A DNA stretch of 40,779 bases from CAYOZL01 sp964408435 (GTDB lineage Bacteria; Bdellovibrionota_C; UBA2361; SZUA-149; CAYOZL01): contig CAYOZL010000016.1 of assembly GCA_964408435.1 (NCBI GenBank), forward strand, positions 1-40,779, in the 5' to 3' direction. Each line of letters starts with the position of its first letter. Positions within the stretch are counted from its first letter, which is position 1. The notes beneath the pieces were generated by a model that saw nothing but the letters and a program-made list of their open reading frames with translations, was not told the origin of the DNA and ran no database searches. The translations under genes and the position numbers were made by a program. Positions 33,933 through 40,779 of this stretch are shown one piece after another.

Positions 33933-35778
33933 TGTCCCACCAGTAAGCAAGTATAATTAGCGCCCATAGTCTCTTGCCATGGTTTATATGTCCAGTCTTA
34001 TGTTCTTTAAAAAGTTTTTCTATGTATTCAGTTTTAAAATTTTTTCTTATTAATGTTGAATCTAAAACTATGTCTTTTGAATGAGTGTGTATGTTTTCTT
34101 TAATCCAATTAGAGATAGGTAAATTAAAGCCGTTTTTTAAAATAGAATTGTTATAGTTTGGTATATATTCATTTAATGTCTTTTTTAGAAGATACTTTGT
34201 ATTTAAGTTTTTAATTTTATACCTTGTTGGTAGTTTTGAGCTGAATTCAAGCCATTCATTATCTAAAAAAGGCGCTCTAGACTCTAGGGAGTGAGCCATG
34301 GTCATTCGGTCAGATTTAACTAACAAGTTTCCACTTAAGTAAGTTTTTTGATCGGTAAAAAGTGTCTTGTCTAGGTGTTCTTTTGCAGAACATAATGAAA
34401 ATACTTCTTCTACAAACTTAAGACTGGAATAGTTGTTATTTTCTAGTAATTTTTCTTTATGTGAGTCTGAGAAGTATGAAGACCAGGAAAGCATAGAGCA
34501 AGAATTAGGAGTTTGGTAGAACTGGGCGAGTCTTCTAAGTAGTAAGCTAGGGTTTTTGTCTTCTGGTATGTTGGAGCTTTCTGGAAAAAGATTAGCTAGA
34601 GTTTCGTTTAAATTTACCGCTATTTTTCGTGGAAGTTTCCTGTACCAAGAAAAAAGCTTGTCTAGTGAGTACCTTGTATAGCCTGCGCAAGTTTCATCTG
34701 CGCCGTCTCCAGTTAATACAACTTTTAAATGCTTCGATGCATTATTTGCTAAATAAAAAAGTGCAAGTGAGGCAGGGTCTGCGTTGGGTTCACCAAATGC
34801 ATTTACTACGTCATTGATGCTTTCTAACAAGTTTTTTTCAGTAAAATAGAATTCATGATGATTGGTTCCGAAAAGATTGGAAATTTGTTTTGCTTTTTTT
34901 AGTTCAGAATATTTTTTATCCTTAAACCCAATAGAGAAAGTATCGAGATTGTTTTTATATTTACTTGCTATTGCAGTAATTAAGCTAGAATCGATACCAC
35001 CACTTAGAAAAATACCTACTGGAACATCTGAAACTAGAGACCTTTTAACAGATTGCTCTAATATTTCTTTTGATTTTATTATAAGCTCATTCTCATCTAG
35101 ACCTAGTTTGGGTTCGAATTCAGCTTCCCACCATGACTCTGTTTTAGGAGAGCTGTTTGTTGTTGTGACTATTTTATGCCCAGACTCAAGCTTATTTATA
35201 TTTTCATAGATACTAAGAGGTTCTGGAATATATTGTAATGAGAGATAATGATTAATTGCTTCATTGTTAACTTCCTTGCTAAGCCATTTTAATGAATTTA
35301 TATCTGATGACCAAAATAAACCTTTATCTGAGTAGTGCCAAAAAAGTGGTTTTTGCCCCATGCGGTCTCTTGCGAGTATCAATTTCTTTTCTTTGATATC
35401 CCAAAGAGCTAAAGCAAACATCCCGTTTAATTTGTTTAAGAAGTTTTTAGACCATTTTTTATATGCCTCTAGTATTACTTCAGTATCGCTATTTGTTTTA
35501 AATGTATGTTCATTTAGTTCTTTTTTTAGCTCTTTATAGTTATAGATTTCACCATTAAAGCTTATGATTAAAGACTTAGTTGTGTCTGTCATAGGTTGTT
35601 TGCCGGATTCTATATCAATTATAGAAAGACGCTTATGGCCCATAGAGATATATTGATCCTGATAATAACCTTCGTCATCAGGCCCTCGAGAAGAGAGTTG
35701 ATGGTTCATTTGTTCTAATCTTTCACGTTCAAGTTTGTGTGAATTGTTAACGTTGAAATGTCCACATATTCCGCACAT
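33913..35778 (-). CDS. asnB: asparagine synthase (glutamine-hydrolysing)
   Basis: 621 residues with both AsnB domains. Class II glutamine amidotransferase starts at Cys2 (MCGICGHF) with RGPDDEG and SFNGEIYNY. The synthetase domain has the ATP PP-loop SGGIDSS (259-265), FGEPNADPASLALF and LTGDGADE. In glycan loci such enzymes often amidate a sugar acid rather than make free Asn; that is inference from place. It is joined to the upstream GT4 gene by a TAATG stop/start overlap. Confidence 0.93.
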   Translation of the reverse strand: MCGICGHFNVNNSHKLERERLEQMNHQLSSRGPDDEGYYQDQYISMGHKRLSIIDIESGKQPMTDTTKSLIISFNGEIYNYKELKKELNEHTFKTNSDTEVILEAYKKWSKNFLNKLNGMFALALWDIKEKKLILARDRMGQKPLFWHYSDKGLFWSSDINSLKWLSKEVNNEAINHYLSLQYIPEPLSIYENINKLESGHKIVTTTNSSPKTESWWEAEFEPKLGLDENELIIKSKEILEQSVKRSLVSDVPVGIFLSGGIDSSLITAIASKYKNNLDTFSIGFKDKKYSELKKAKQISNLFGTNHHEFYFTEKNLLESINDVVNAFGEPNADPASLALFYLANNASKHLKVVLTGDGADETCAGYTRYSLDKLFSWYRKLPRKIAVNLNETLANLFPESSNIPEDKNPSLLLRRLAQFYQTPNSCSMLSWSSYFSDSHKEKLLENNNYSSLKFVEEVFSLCSAKEHLDKTLFTDQKTYLSGNLLVKSDRMTMAHSLESRAPFLDNEWLEFSSKLPTRYKIKNLNTKYLLKKTLNEYIPNYNNSILKNGFNLPISNWIKENIHTHSKDIVLDSTLIRKNFKTEYIEKLFKEHKTGHINHGKRLWALIILAYWWDNANTID

Positions 35779-36899
35779 TATTTTTTAATTTTTGTAAAAA
35801 TATCTTGATATTCTTTTGCAACTTTTCCCCATGAAAAGTTAAGAGAGTAGTCTCTAGAAGAGTTACCCATTTTTTCAGCTTTTTTACGATTATTATTTAA
35901 GAAACTTATTTTTTCTGTAATTTCTTCATTGTTGTTTTTATCGACTAAAAAACCATTTTCAGTATTATATAAATCGTTCATTCCACTGTTTTTTGAAAGT
36001 ATTAGTGGCAGGCCAGCCGCCATTGCCTCTAGTCCAGCAGCAGTCATGCCCTCATTATCAGAGACTAAAATAAATGCGTGTGCGTTGTTGTAGTGTTTAA
36101 ATATTTTTTCTCTCTTTACATAACCATGAAAGATAACTCTTTGCTCTAACCCAAGTGTAGAAACTAAATCTTTATAGTCTTGTAATTCATCTCCGGTGCC
36201 TACTAAATGAAGAATAACACTTTTATCAACTTTTGTTAGTGATTTGATTATCCTATCTTGGCCTTTTCTTTTAATAAGCCTCGCAATACAAAGTAAATTA
36301 AAAGTTTTAGAGTTATAATCTTTTTTAGCAGGTTTAAATTTATTAGCATTTACTGCATTTGGTATTACTATTATGTTTTCTAGTTTTTTTGTCTTTTTTA
36401 TTAAGTCTTTTTCATGCTCACATTTAACAATAACAGCGGATGCATTTGACCAGACTAGTCTTAAAATAGGCTTAAGTAGTGGGTAGATGCTGTTGTATCT
36501 ATTTTCAAAACCTGGGATGTCAGGGCCACTTACTCTAATTATGTAAGGTATGTTTTTTATTTTTTTTAATACCAATGCCATTGCCCCTGCTGGAACTCCA
36601 CACCATGCCATGCATAAACTATAATCATTATTTCTAAGTAGTCTGTATGCTTTAATTAAGCCTTTTATGGAATATTTAATTAATTCAACATTCGATGAGT
36701 GATGAATGTTTTTATTGTTAACAGGAACTTTGTAAATATTTATCTTTTCTGAAAATTTTTCTTCTTCTTCTTTATTGCCTAATGCAGAAGTGACTAAGTC
36801 AATTTCATAGTCTTTTATATTATCTAGTAGTTCAAGGTTGATACTTGCAGTTCCTCCACCAAGCGGAGGGAACTCATTATTAAGCATTAGTACTTTCAT
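35778..36899 (-). CDS. GT4-family glycosyltransferase
   Basis: 373 residues with a GT-B fold. N-terminal MLNNEFPPLGGGTASINLEL is the acceptor-side loop. The nucleotide-sugar half has LLCIARLIKRKGQDRIIKSL and the family's E-x7-E signature, EGMTAAGLE followed by AMAAGLPLILS. It should add one sugar from an activated donor to the growing glycan in the cytoplasm. It starts 20 bases inside the upstream GT2 gene and ends in the TAATG shared with asnB, so GT2-GT4-asnB-methyltransferase form an overlapping operon. Confidence 0.93.
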   Translation of the reverse strand: MKVLMLNNEFPPLGGGTASINLELLDNIKDYEIDLVTSALGNKEEEEKFSEKINIYKVPVNNKNIHHSSNVELIKYSIKGLIKAYRLLRNNDYSLCMAWCGVPAGAMALVLKKIKNIPYIIRVSGPDIPGFENRYNSIYPLLKPILRLVWSNASAVIVKCEHEKDLIKKTKKLENIIVIPNAVNANKFKPAKKDYNSKTFNLLCIARLIKRKGQDRIIKSLTKVDKSVILHLVGTGDELQDYKDLVSTLGLEQRVIFHGYVKREKIFKHYNNAHAFILVSDNEGMTAAGLEAMAAGLPLILSKNSGMNDLYNTENGFLVDKNNNEEITEKISFLNNNRKKAEKMGNSSRDYSLNFSWGKVAKEYQDIFTKIKK

Positions 36900-37827
36900 T
36901 CTTCCTAATTTCTTTAACTAAATATAGTGGCCTGCTTTTTACTTCTTCAAAGACTCTTCCAAGATACTCCCCTAGTATCCCTATAGTAAAAAGCTGAACT
37001 CCTGAGAAAAATGAAAGCATAACAATGATAGTTGCAAAGCCTGGTGGATTCAAACCAATAGTTACTCTTTTAATCGTATAAAAAACAGCTAGTAAAATTG
37101 ATAGTATTGAAATAATGAATCCGAGCGCACTTATAAGTCTTAGTGGGATAAAGCTAAAAGTAAAAATTCCATCAAAAGCTAATTTAAATAATCTTTTAAT
37201 TGTAAATTTACTTTTTCCAGCATCTCTTTCATTTCTTTCAACTTCTATTCCAACCTGTTTAAATCCTATCCAACTTCTTAGCCCTCTAATAAATCGAGTC
37301 CGTTCAGGCATTTTAACTAAAATATCAACTACTTTTCTATCTAAAAGACAGAAATCACCAGACTCTTCAGGAATATTTATATCTGATAAAATTTTTAATG
37401 CCTTGTAGAAATTTCTATACAAAAATCTTTTAAAGAAAGACTCTTTTCTCTTAGTTCGAATAGAGTAAACTACATCATTTCCTTTTTCCCATAGCTCTAT
37501 GAAATTTATAATCGCGCTTGGTTCATCTTGTAAATCAGAATCCATCATAATAACAGCATCCCCAGTAGAATGCTTTAAGCCTGCGCTTAATGCTAGTTGG
37601 TGCCCAAAATTTCTTGATAGATGGATTGTAGTTGTATGCTTATGGTTTTCAGTAATTGAGTTTAAACATTCTTCAGTGCTTTGTTGGCTCCCGTCATTAA
37701 TGAAAATAATTTCATAATTAAAATTTAGTTTAGAAAAGCTGTTTATGATTTTTTTTGTAAAGCTTTGCAGTGTGTCAGGCTCTTCGTTGTAAACAGGAGA
37801 AATTATTGAAATCAATTTTTTTTTCAT
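36880..37827 (-). CDS. GT2 polyprenyl-phosphate sugar transferase (GtrB/ArnC-like)
   Basis: 315 residues. GT2 domain: ISIISPVYNEEPDTL, FINDGSQQST (Asp45), MMDSDLQDEP with Asp96-x-Asp98, and GDFCLLDRKVV. Two C-terminal TM helices (about 232-252 and 266-290), as in GtrB, ArnC and DPM1-like enzymes that put a sugar onto undecaprenyl phosphate for use by GT-C transferases outside the membrane. That fits the GT-C-like proteins in this locus. First gene of the overlapping operon; ATG start. Confidence 0.92.
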   Translation of the reverse strand: MKKKLISIISPVYNEEPDTLQSFTKKIINSFSKLNFNYEIIFINDGSQQSTEECLNSITENHKHTTTIHLSRNFGHQLALSAGLKHSTGDAVIMMDSDLQDEPSAIINFIELWEKGNDVVYSIRTKRKESFFKRFLYRNFYKALKILSDINIPEESGDFCLLDRKVVDILVKMPERTRFIRGLRSWIGFKQVGIEVERNERDAGKSKFTIKRLFKLAFDGIFTFSFIPLRLISALGFIISILSILLAVFYTIKRVTIGLNPPGFATIIVMLSFFSGVQLFTIGILGEYLGRVFEEVKSRPLYLVKEIRKNESTNA

Positions 37828-37949
37828 ATCTTAATTTGATTCTAAAATAGAATAAGATTTTTTCCAAATAAATATAATTGATTATTGAGATAATGTGTAA
37901 TTTAGGGATGTCAGAGATTAGTGAGTAGTTATAAATGTGGTTTAAAGCA

Positions 37950-38768
37950 TTAAGTTTTTATATTGTTTTCTTTTCTCAAAACAAATATATGGCAAGAACT
38001 ACCAAAGTATTTGCTAAGTTTCTTTCTTTTTCGCATAGAAAGTTTCTCACCTAAAATCATATATCCCGAGTAAAAAAGTTCGTTAGTTGAATAGTCTTCT
38101 ATTTTCCATTTATGTGACTTGAGAAGTTTAGTCCAACTTTTTTTGCTGAAATAGTGCAATTCAGAGATAGAGCACACTCCGGTCTCTCCATGAAGTGGAG
38201 CCAGTATAATATTTTTTATTAGTGTGAAAATTGAAATATTTTTAATAAAATTTAGAGCATATTTTTCTTGATCGTTTTGCTCATCTCCTGATTTTAAGAT
38301 TTTTTTAAAAAAGATTGAAAAAAATGTTTTAAGCATAAAAGGGTAGTGATTAACTATAGTTAAAAAACGCCATTGTGAAGTAGGTACTAGGTGTATAGCT
38401 AAACTATTTATCTTTAATACTCTATGAATCTCTTTTTGTACTTTATTTTGATTTTTTATGTGCTCTATTACGTTTGAGCTAAAAACAACATCAAATGTAT
38501 TATCCTTGAAAGGAATATTTTCTCCATCATACTCCAGTATCGGCCACATTCTTTGATCTTTGTACATACTATCGCTAATCTCTATTGACTCTACATTAAA
38601 ACCTTTTTCTGAAAGTTTTTTAGCTTGCCATCCTGCTCCTCCTCCTATTTCTAGTATTTTTGCCTTTGAGATATTATTTTTTTTAAGATGTTTGTTGATT
38701 TTGTTAACAGCTAATTCTAATTCAATAATACGTAGTAATTCTAGATGGGACATTTTAATCAAGGGCAT
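37950..38768 (-). CDS. class I SAM-dependent methyltransferase
   Basis: 272 residues. Motif I is ILEIGGGAGWQAKKLSEKG (about 45-63); ENIPFKDNTFDVVFSSNVIEHIKNQNKVQKEIHRVLKINSLAIHLVPT is the Methyltransf_11 core. The C-terminal ~110 residues carry basic patches and a hydrophobic segment (FTLIKNIILAPL), which may touch the membrane. ATG start. It stands alone between the GT2 operon and the following membrane-protein gene, with about 46 bases upstream. Substrate unknown. Confidence 0.85.
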   Translation of the reverse strand: MPLIKMSHLELLRIIELELAVNKINKHLKKNNISKAKILEIGGGAGWQAKKLSEKGFNVESIEISDSMYKDQRMWPILEYDGENIPFKDNTFDVVFSSNVIEHIKNQNKVQKEIHRVLKINSLAIHLVPTSQWRFLTIVNHYPFMLKTFFSIFFKKILKSGDEQNDQEKYALNFIKNISIFTLIKNIILAPLHGETGVCSISELHYFSKKSWTKLLKSHKWKIEDYSTNELFYSGYMILGEKLSMRKRKKLSKYFGSSCHIFVLRKENNIKT

Positions 38769-38814
38769 CGTATTTTTTGGTCAAATATTACTTTAGCATA
38801 AATATTGTACAATA

Positions 38815-40386
38815 TTAAAATGATTTGCAGCAGTACTCTCCATATCGAGTCGATTCTTTTCTAATTTCTTTAGGAATAAAATCGCATCTAGCAATAAAGC
38901 CATTAAAAATACCTAATTCTCTAATCTTGTTTAAGTTCGGCTTTTCTTCTCTAAGGCTTTCCCATGCATATCGGTTTAAAACAGGTTCTTTACTTTTTTT
39001 AAGTGCAAAATAAGTAGATTCGTCTACAAGCAATCTTTGTTTTATATCAAGGTCACATTGTTTAGCTGTTTTGATAATTTTTTTGTTTTCTTCTGTCCCT
39101 ACTAGAGAGGAGCTAAAAGCATAGCCGGCAATTTTTGGTATCATCGATCTCCATGAAGAATGTATTGTTAGTATCTTAGGGTTAGTTAGGCAAAATAAGC
39201 ATAGGAGTAGAAAAAGTGAATTATTAATGAATAGCGAGATTTGAAAAAATTTAATTTTACTAGAATTAAGAATTAGTAGGGTGGATAAATAAAATACATG
39301 AAAAACATAAGCGTTGTTATAGAAAAAATGCATATTTTGGGTAATGAAGTACCCCAATATACTTACTGTGAGTAGGTGTGAGAGAGTTTTATTTGAATTA
39401 TGATTGTTTTTTAAAAATATACTTTTAAAAATTTTTGAAAATGAAAGATAAAAAAGAAGAAAAAGCACTAACAAGTGAGCAATTTTAAATATTGAAATGT
39501 CAACATTTAGGTATTTATATATTCCAGACCAGTCATGATTTAATAAGTTTGCACAAAATCCTGAGATATTAACGATCAGATTTAATAAAGCATTTTTAGC
39601 AAAGTCAATAGGAGAATTTAATATATCTGAAATTGATGATAATTGGTTTGCAGAGCGCGCAAGAGTATGCATTTTTTCATTTTTTGAACAATTTAAAATA
39701 GCTTTGTTGAAATAGTAGATATCGTAAGATGCTTTAAAAGAAGCTAGAAAAAATAAAGTTTTCGTAACCTTGTAAGTATATGTTTTGCAGGCCATATAGT
39801 AATATAATGGCATTAAAAAAATTGTTTTAGGATGTATTAAAATTAACCAAAAAGGTCCTGTAAGACATGCTATCTTTGAAATTTTTGATTTTTTTATAAA
39901 GAATAATATTGAAGACGTAAGCAGCAGTGCAATTGTTGGTGCTTGTCGATTCATGGTTAGGAGAAGAGGAAATAATCCAGTTAAAGGGAGTGTGAGCAGG
40001 GACACTCTTTGTGATAAAGAGCTATCCTTATTAAGACATTTCATTAAGCTGTTAATAAGAAGTAGCCAAATTAAGAATTGTAGTATCCCAAATACTTTCA
40101 ACTTTAGGGCAGAATCTATCCAGTGAAATATAGCTGAATTGATAATGTATCCTGGAATTAAAGTTAAGGGTATGTTTGCTGCTGGTGCTCCAGGCTGGCA
40201 GTCTGGTATTATTGCTATCCTAAATGGCCCATCGTGAAAAAATCTAGTATTTGCTATTAGATTGCAAATTTCATCTGTATAAATAGGGAACTGAATACAA
40301 ATTAATATTTGGGTGAAAAGTATTACTGCAAATGTAGCAATACTTAAAAATTTAAAAGAATATGATGATGGTATATTTTTACTCAA
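38815..40386 (-). CDS. polytopic membrane protein, GT-C-like
   Basis: 523 residues with about ten TM helices and a short C-terminal soluble part ending in CCKSF. TM1 (13-30) is followed by YTDEICNLIANTRFFHDG, an acidic D-E pair in the first outer loop as in GT-C glycosyltransferases. TTG start at 40386; no Shine-Dalgarno stands out. The very low GC is like the rest of the glycan locus. A transferase using a polyprenyl-phosphate sugar is plausible; no exact family recognised. Confidence 0.65.
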   Translation of the reverse strand: MSKNIPSSYSFKFLSIATFAVILFTQILICIQFPIYTDEICNLIANTRFFHDGPFRIAIIPDCQPGAPAANIPLTLIPGYIINSAIFHWIDSALKLKVFGILQFLIWLLLINSLMKCLNKDSSLSQRVSLLTLPLTGLFPLLLTMNRQAPTIALLLTSSILFFIKKSKISKIACLTGPFWLILIHPKTIFLMPLYYYMACKTYTYKVTKTLFFLASFKASYDIYYFNKAILNCSKNEKMHTLARSANQLSSISDILNSPIDFAKNALLNLIVNISGFCANLLNHDWSGIYKYLNVDISIFKIAHLLVLFLLFYLSFSKIFKSIFLKNNHNSNKTLSHLLTVSILGYFITQNMHFFYNNAYVFHVFYLSTLLILNSSKIKFFQISLFINNSLFLLLCLFCLTNPKILTIHSSWRSMIPKIAGYAFSSSLVGTEENKKIIKTAKQCDLDIKQRLLVDESTYFALKKSKEPVLNRYAWESLREEKPNLNKIRELGIFNGFIARCDFIPKEIRKESTRYGEYCCKSF

Positions 40387-40415
40387 TAAAAGAGCCTAGG
40401 TAAAAAAATATTGAT

Positions 40416-40667
40416 TTACAGGTCTTTGTGACTTCCATCACAAAGCGGTGCATTCTTAGTATGCTTGCATGTGCATAAAGCTATTTTTCTTTTTTCAGCA
40501 ATTTCAATTTTTTTCGGAGAAAAACTAGTTCCTTTATGACTCCCATCGCAATATGGTTGTTTGCTGGATCTTCCGCATGAGCACCAGTAATATGTTCCTG
40601 GCTCGATATCTAGTATTACGGGTTTAGTGTCTGCTACTATCGGTTTATCATTTGTATCTTCTGACAT
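40416..40667 (-). CDS. dual CDGSH iron-sulfur domain protein
   Basis: 83 residues from ATG 40667, preceded by TTGGAG six bases away; the frame is open to 40769, but that extension looks non-coding. It has two complete CDGSH motifs: WCSCGRSSKQPYCDGSH and CTCKHTKNAPLCDGSH. Each offers three Cys and one His for a 2Fe-2S cluster, as in MitoNEET/Miner2-type proteins. No TM anchor, so a soluble redox or cluster-transfer protein. Probably separate in function from the glycan locus. Confidence 0.93.
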   Translation of the reverse strand: MSEDTNDKPIVADTKPVILDIEPGTYYWCSCGRSSKQPYCDGSHKGTSFSPKKIEIAEKRKIALCTCKHTKNAPLCDGSHKDL

Positions 40668-40779
40668 TTCTACTCCAATAAAATTGATGCTATATAGTCT
40701 TACATATCGATATGTCACGCAAACAAAATGTAAAAGATTGGATAAATGATAGGAAATGGATAAATCCATATTGGAAAAA

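Noticed and set aside
37828..37863. Terminator-like hairpin before the GtrB-like gene
   Set aside because: ATTCTA-AAA-TAGAAT with outer ATCTT / AAGAT and six T points to the plus strand, but the stem is almost all A-T, has a bulge, and there is no plus-strand gene to end.
1..40779. TGA recoded as a frequent sense codon (codes 4 or 25)
   Set aside because: All genes are full length with TGA treated as stop and the tryptophans I checked use TGG, so TGA is unused here rather than a common Trp or Gly codon.

Overview
The window comes from a strongly AT-rich, Gram-negative-type bacterium. It has SecD/SecF/YajC, lipoprotein-like and PilP-like envelope proteins, and a large surface-glycan locus. 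The order ispE - tRNA-Gln - prs - rplY - pth - rpsF - rplI recalls the arrangement known from Deltaproteobacteria-grade lineages (Desulfobacterota, Bdellovibrionota, Myxococcota), so an uncultivated low-GC member of that group is my best guess. No rRNA or marker suitable for firm placement is present. TTG starts are frequent (secD, ispE, 13175, 15741, 40386). Every one of the 45 recognised genes whose stop I checked ends in TAA or TAG; none ends in TGA.

Region 1 (1-8200) holds the end of a SMUG1-type uracil-DNA glycosylase, two unrecognised genes, then tgt-yajC-secD-secF (queuosine tRNA modification and the Sec motor auxiliary complex). These are followed by a small candidate lipoprotein, a PilP-like protein, a receiver plus Fis-HTH regulator, and a minus-strand pair encoding an Rdx/SelW-type thioredoxin-like protein and a zinc ribbon.

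Region 2 (8200-24153) is mostly housekeeping. It contains ispE, tRNA-Gln(TTG), prs, rplY, pth, rpsF and rplI (without rpsR between them), a membrane-anchored LamG-like protein, a lone receiver domain, a FadI-type thiolase and a polytopic membrane protein. On the minus strand follow rplU-rpmA-obgE-rsfS, then TetR, an IHF-like protein and thiC. Three intergenic elements here share one architecture: a 77-78 nt hairpin, a GC-rich linker, then a 44-50 nt hairpin. Two copies are close relatives with compensatory base changes. The third has unrelated arms but the same linker and dimensions.

A run of exactly 100 N (24233-24332) marks a scaffold join of unknown true length.

Region 3 (24333-40779) is a surface polysaccharide/glycolipid locus. 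It encodes an MBOAT O-acyltransferase with an SGNH partner, two GT2 enzymes (one fused to a degenerate methyltransferase-like domain), one GT4, asparagine synthase AsnB, three class I SAM methyltransferases plus a TylF-type one, two GT-C-like polytopic proteins, an alpha/beta hydrolase, and a 32-codon ORF with a perfect Shine-Dalgarno. A dual-CDGSH iron-sulfur protein closes the window. Most of these genes lie on the minus strand in short, often overlapping operons, consistent with building and decorating an extracellular glycan.
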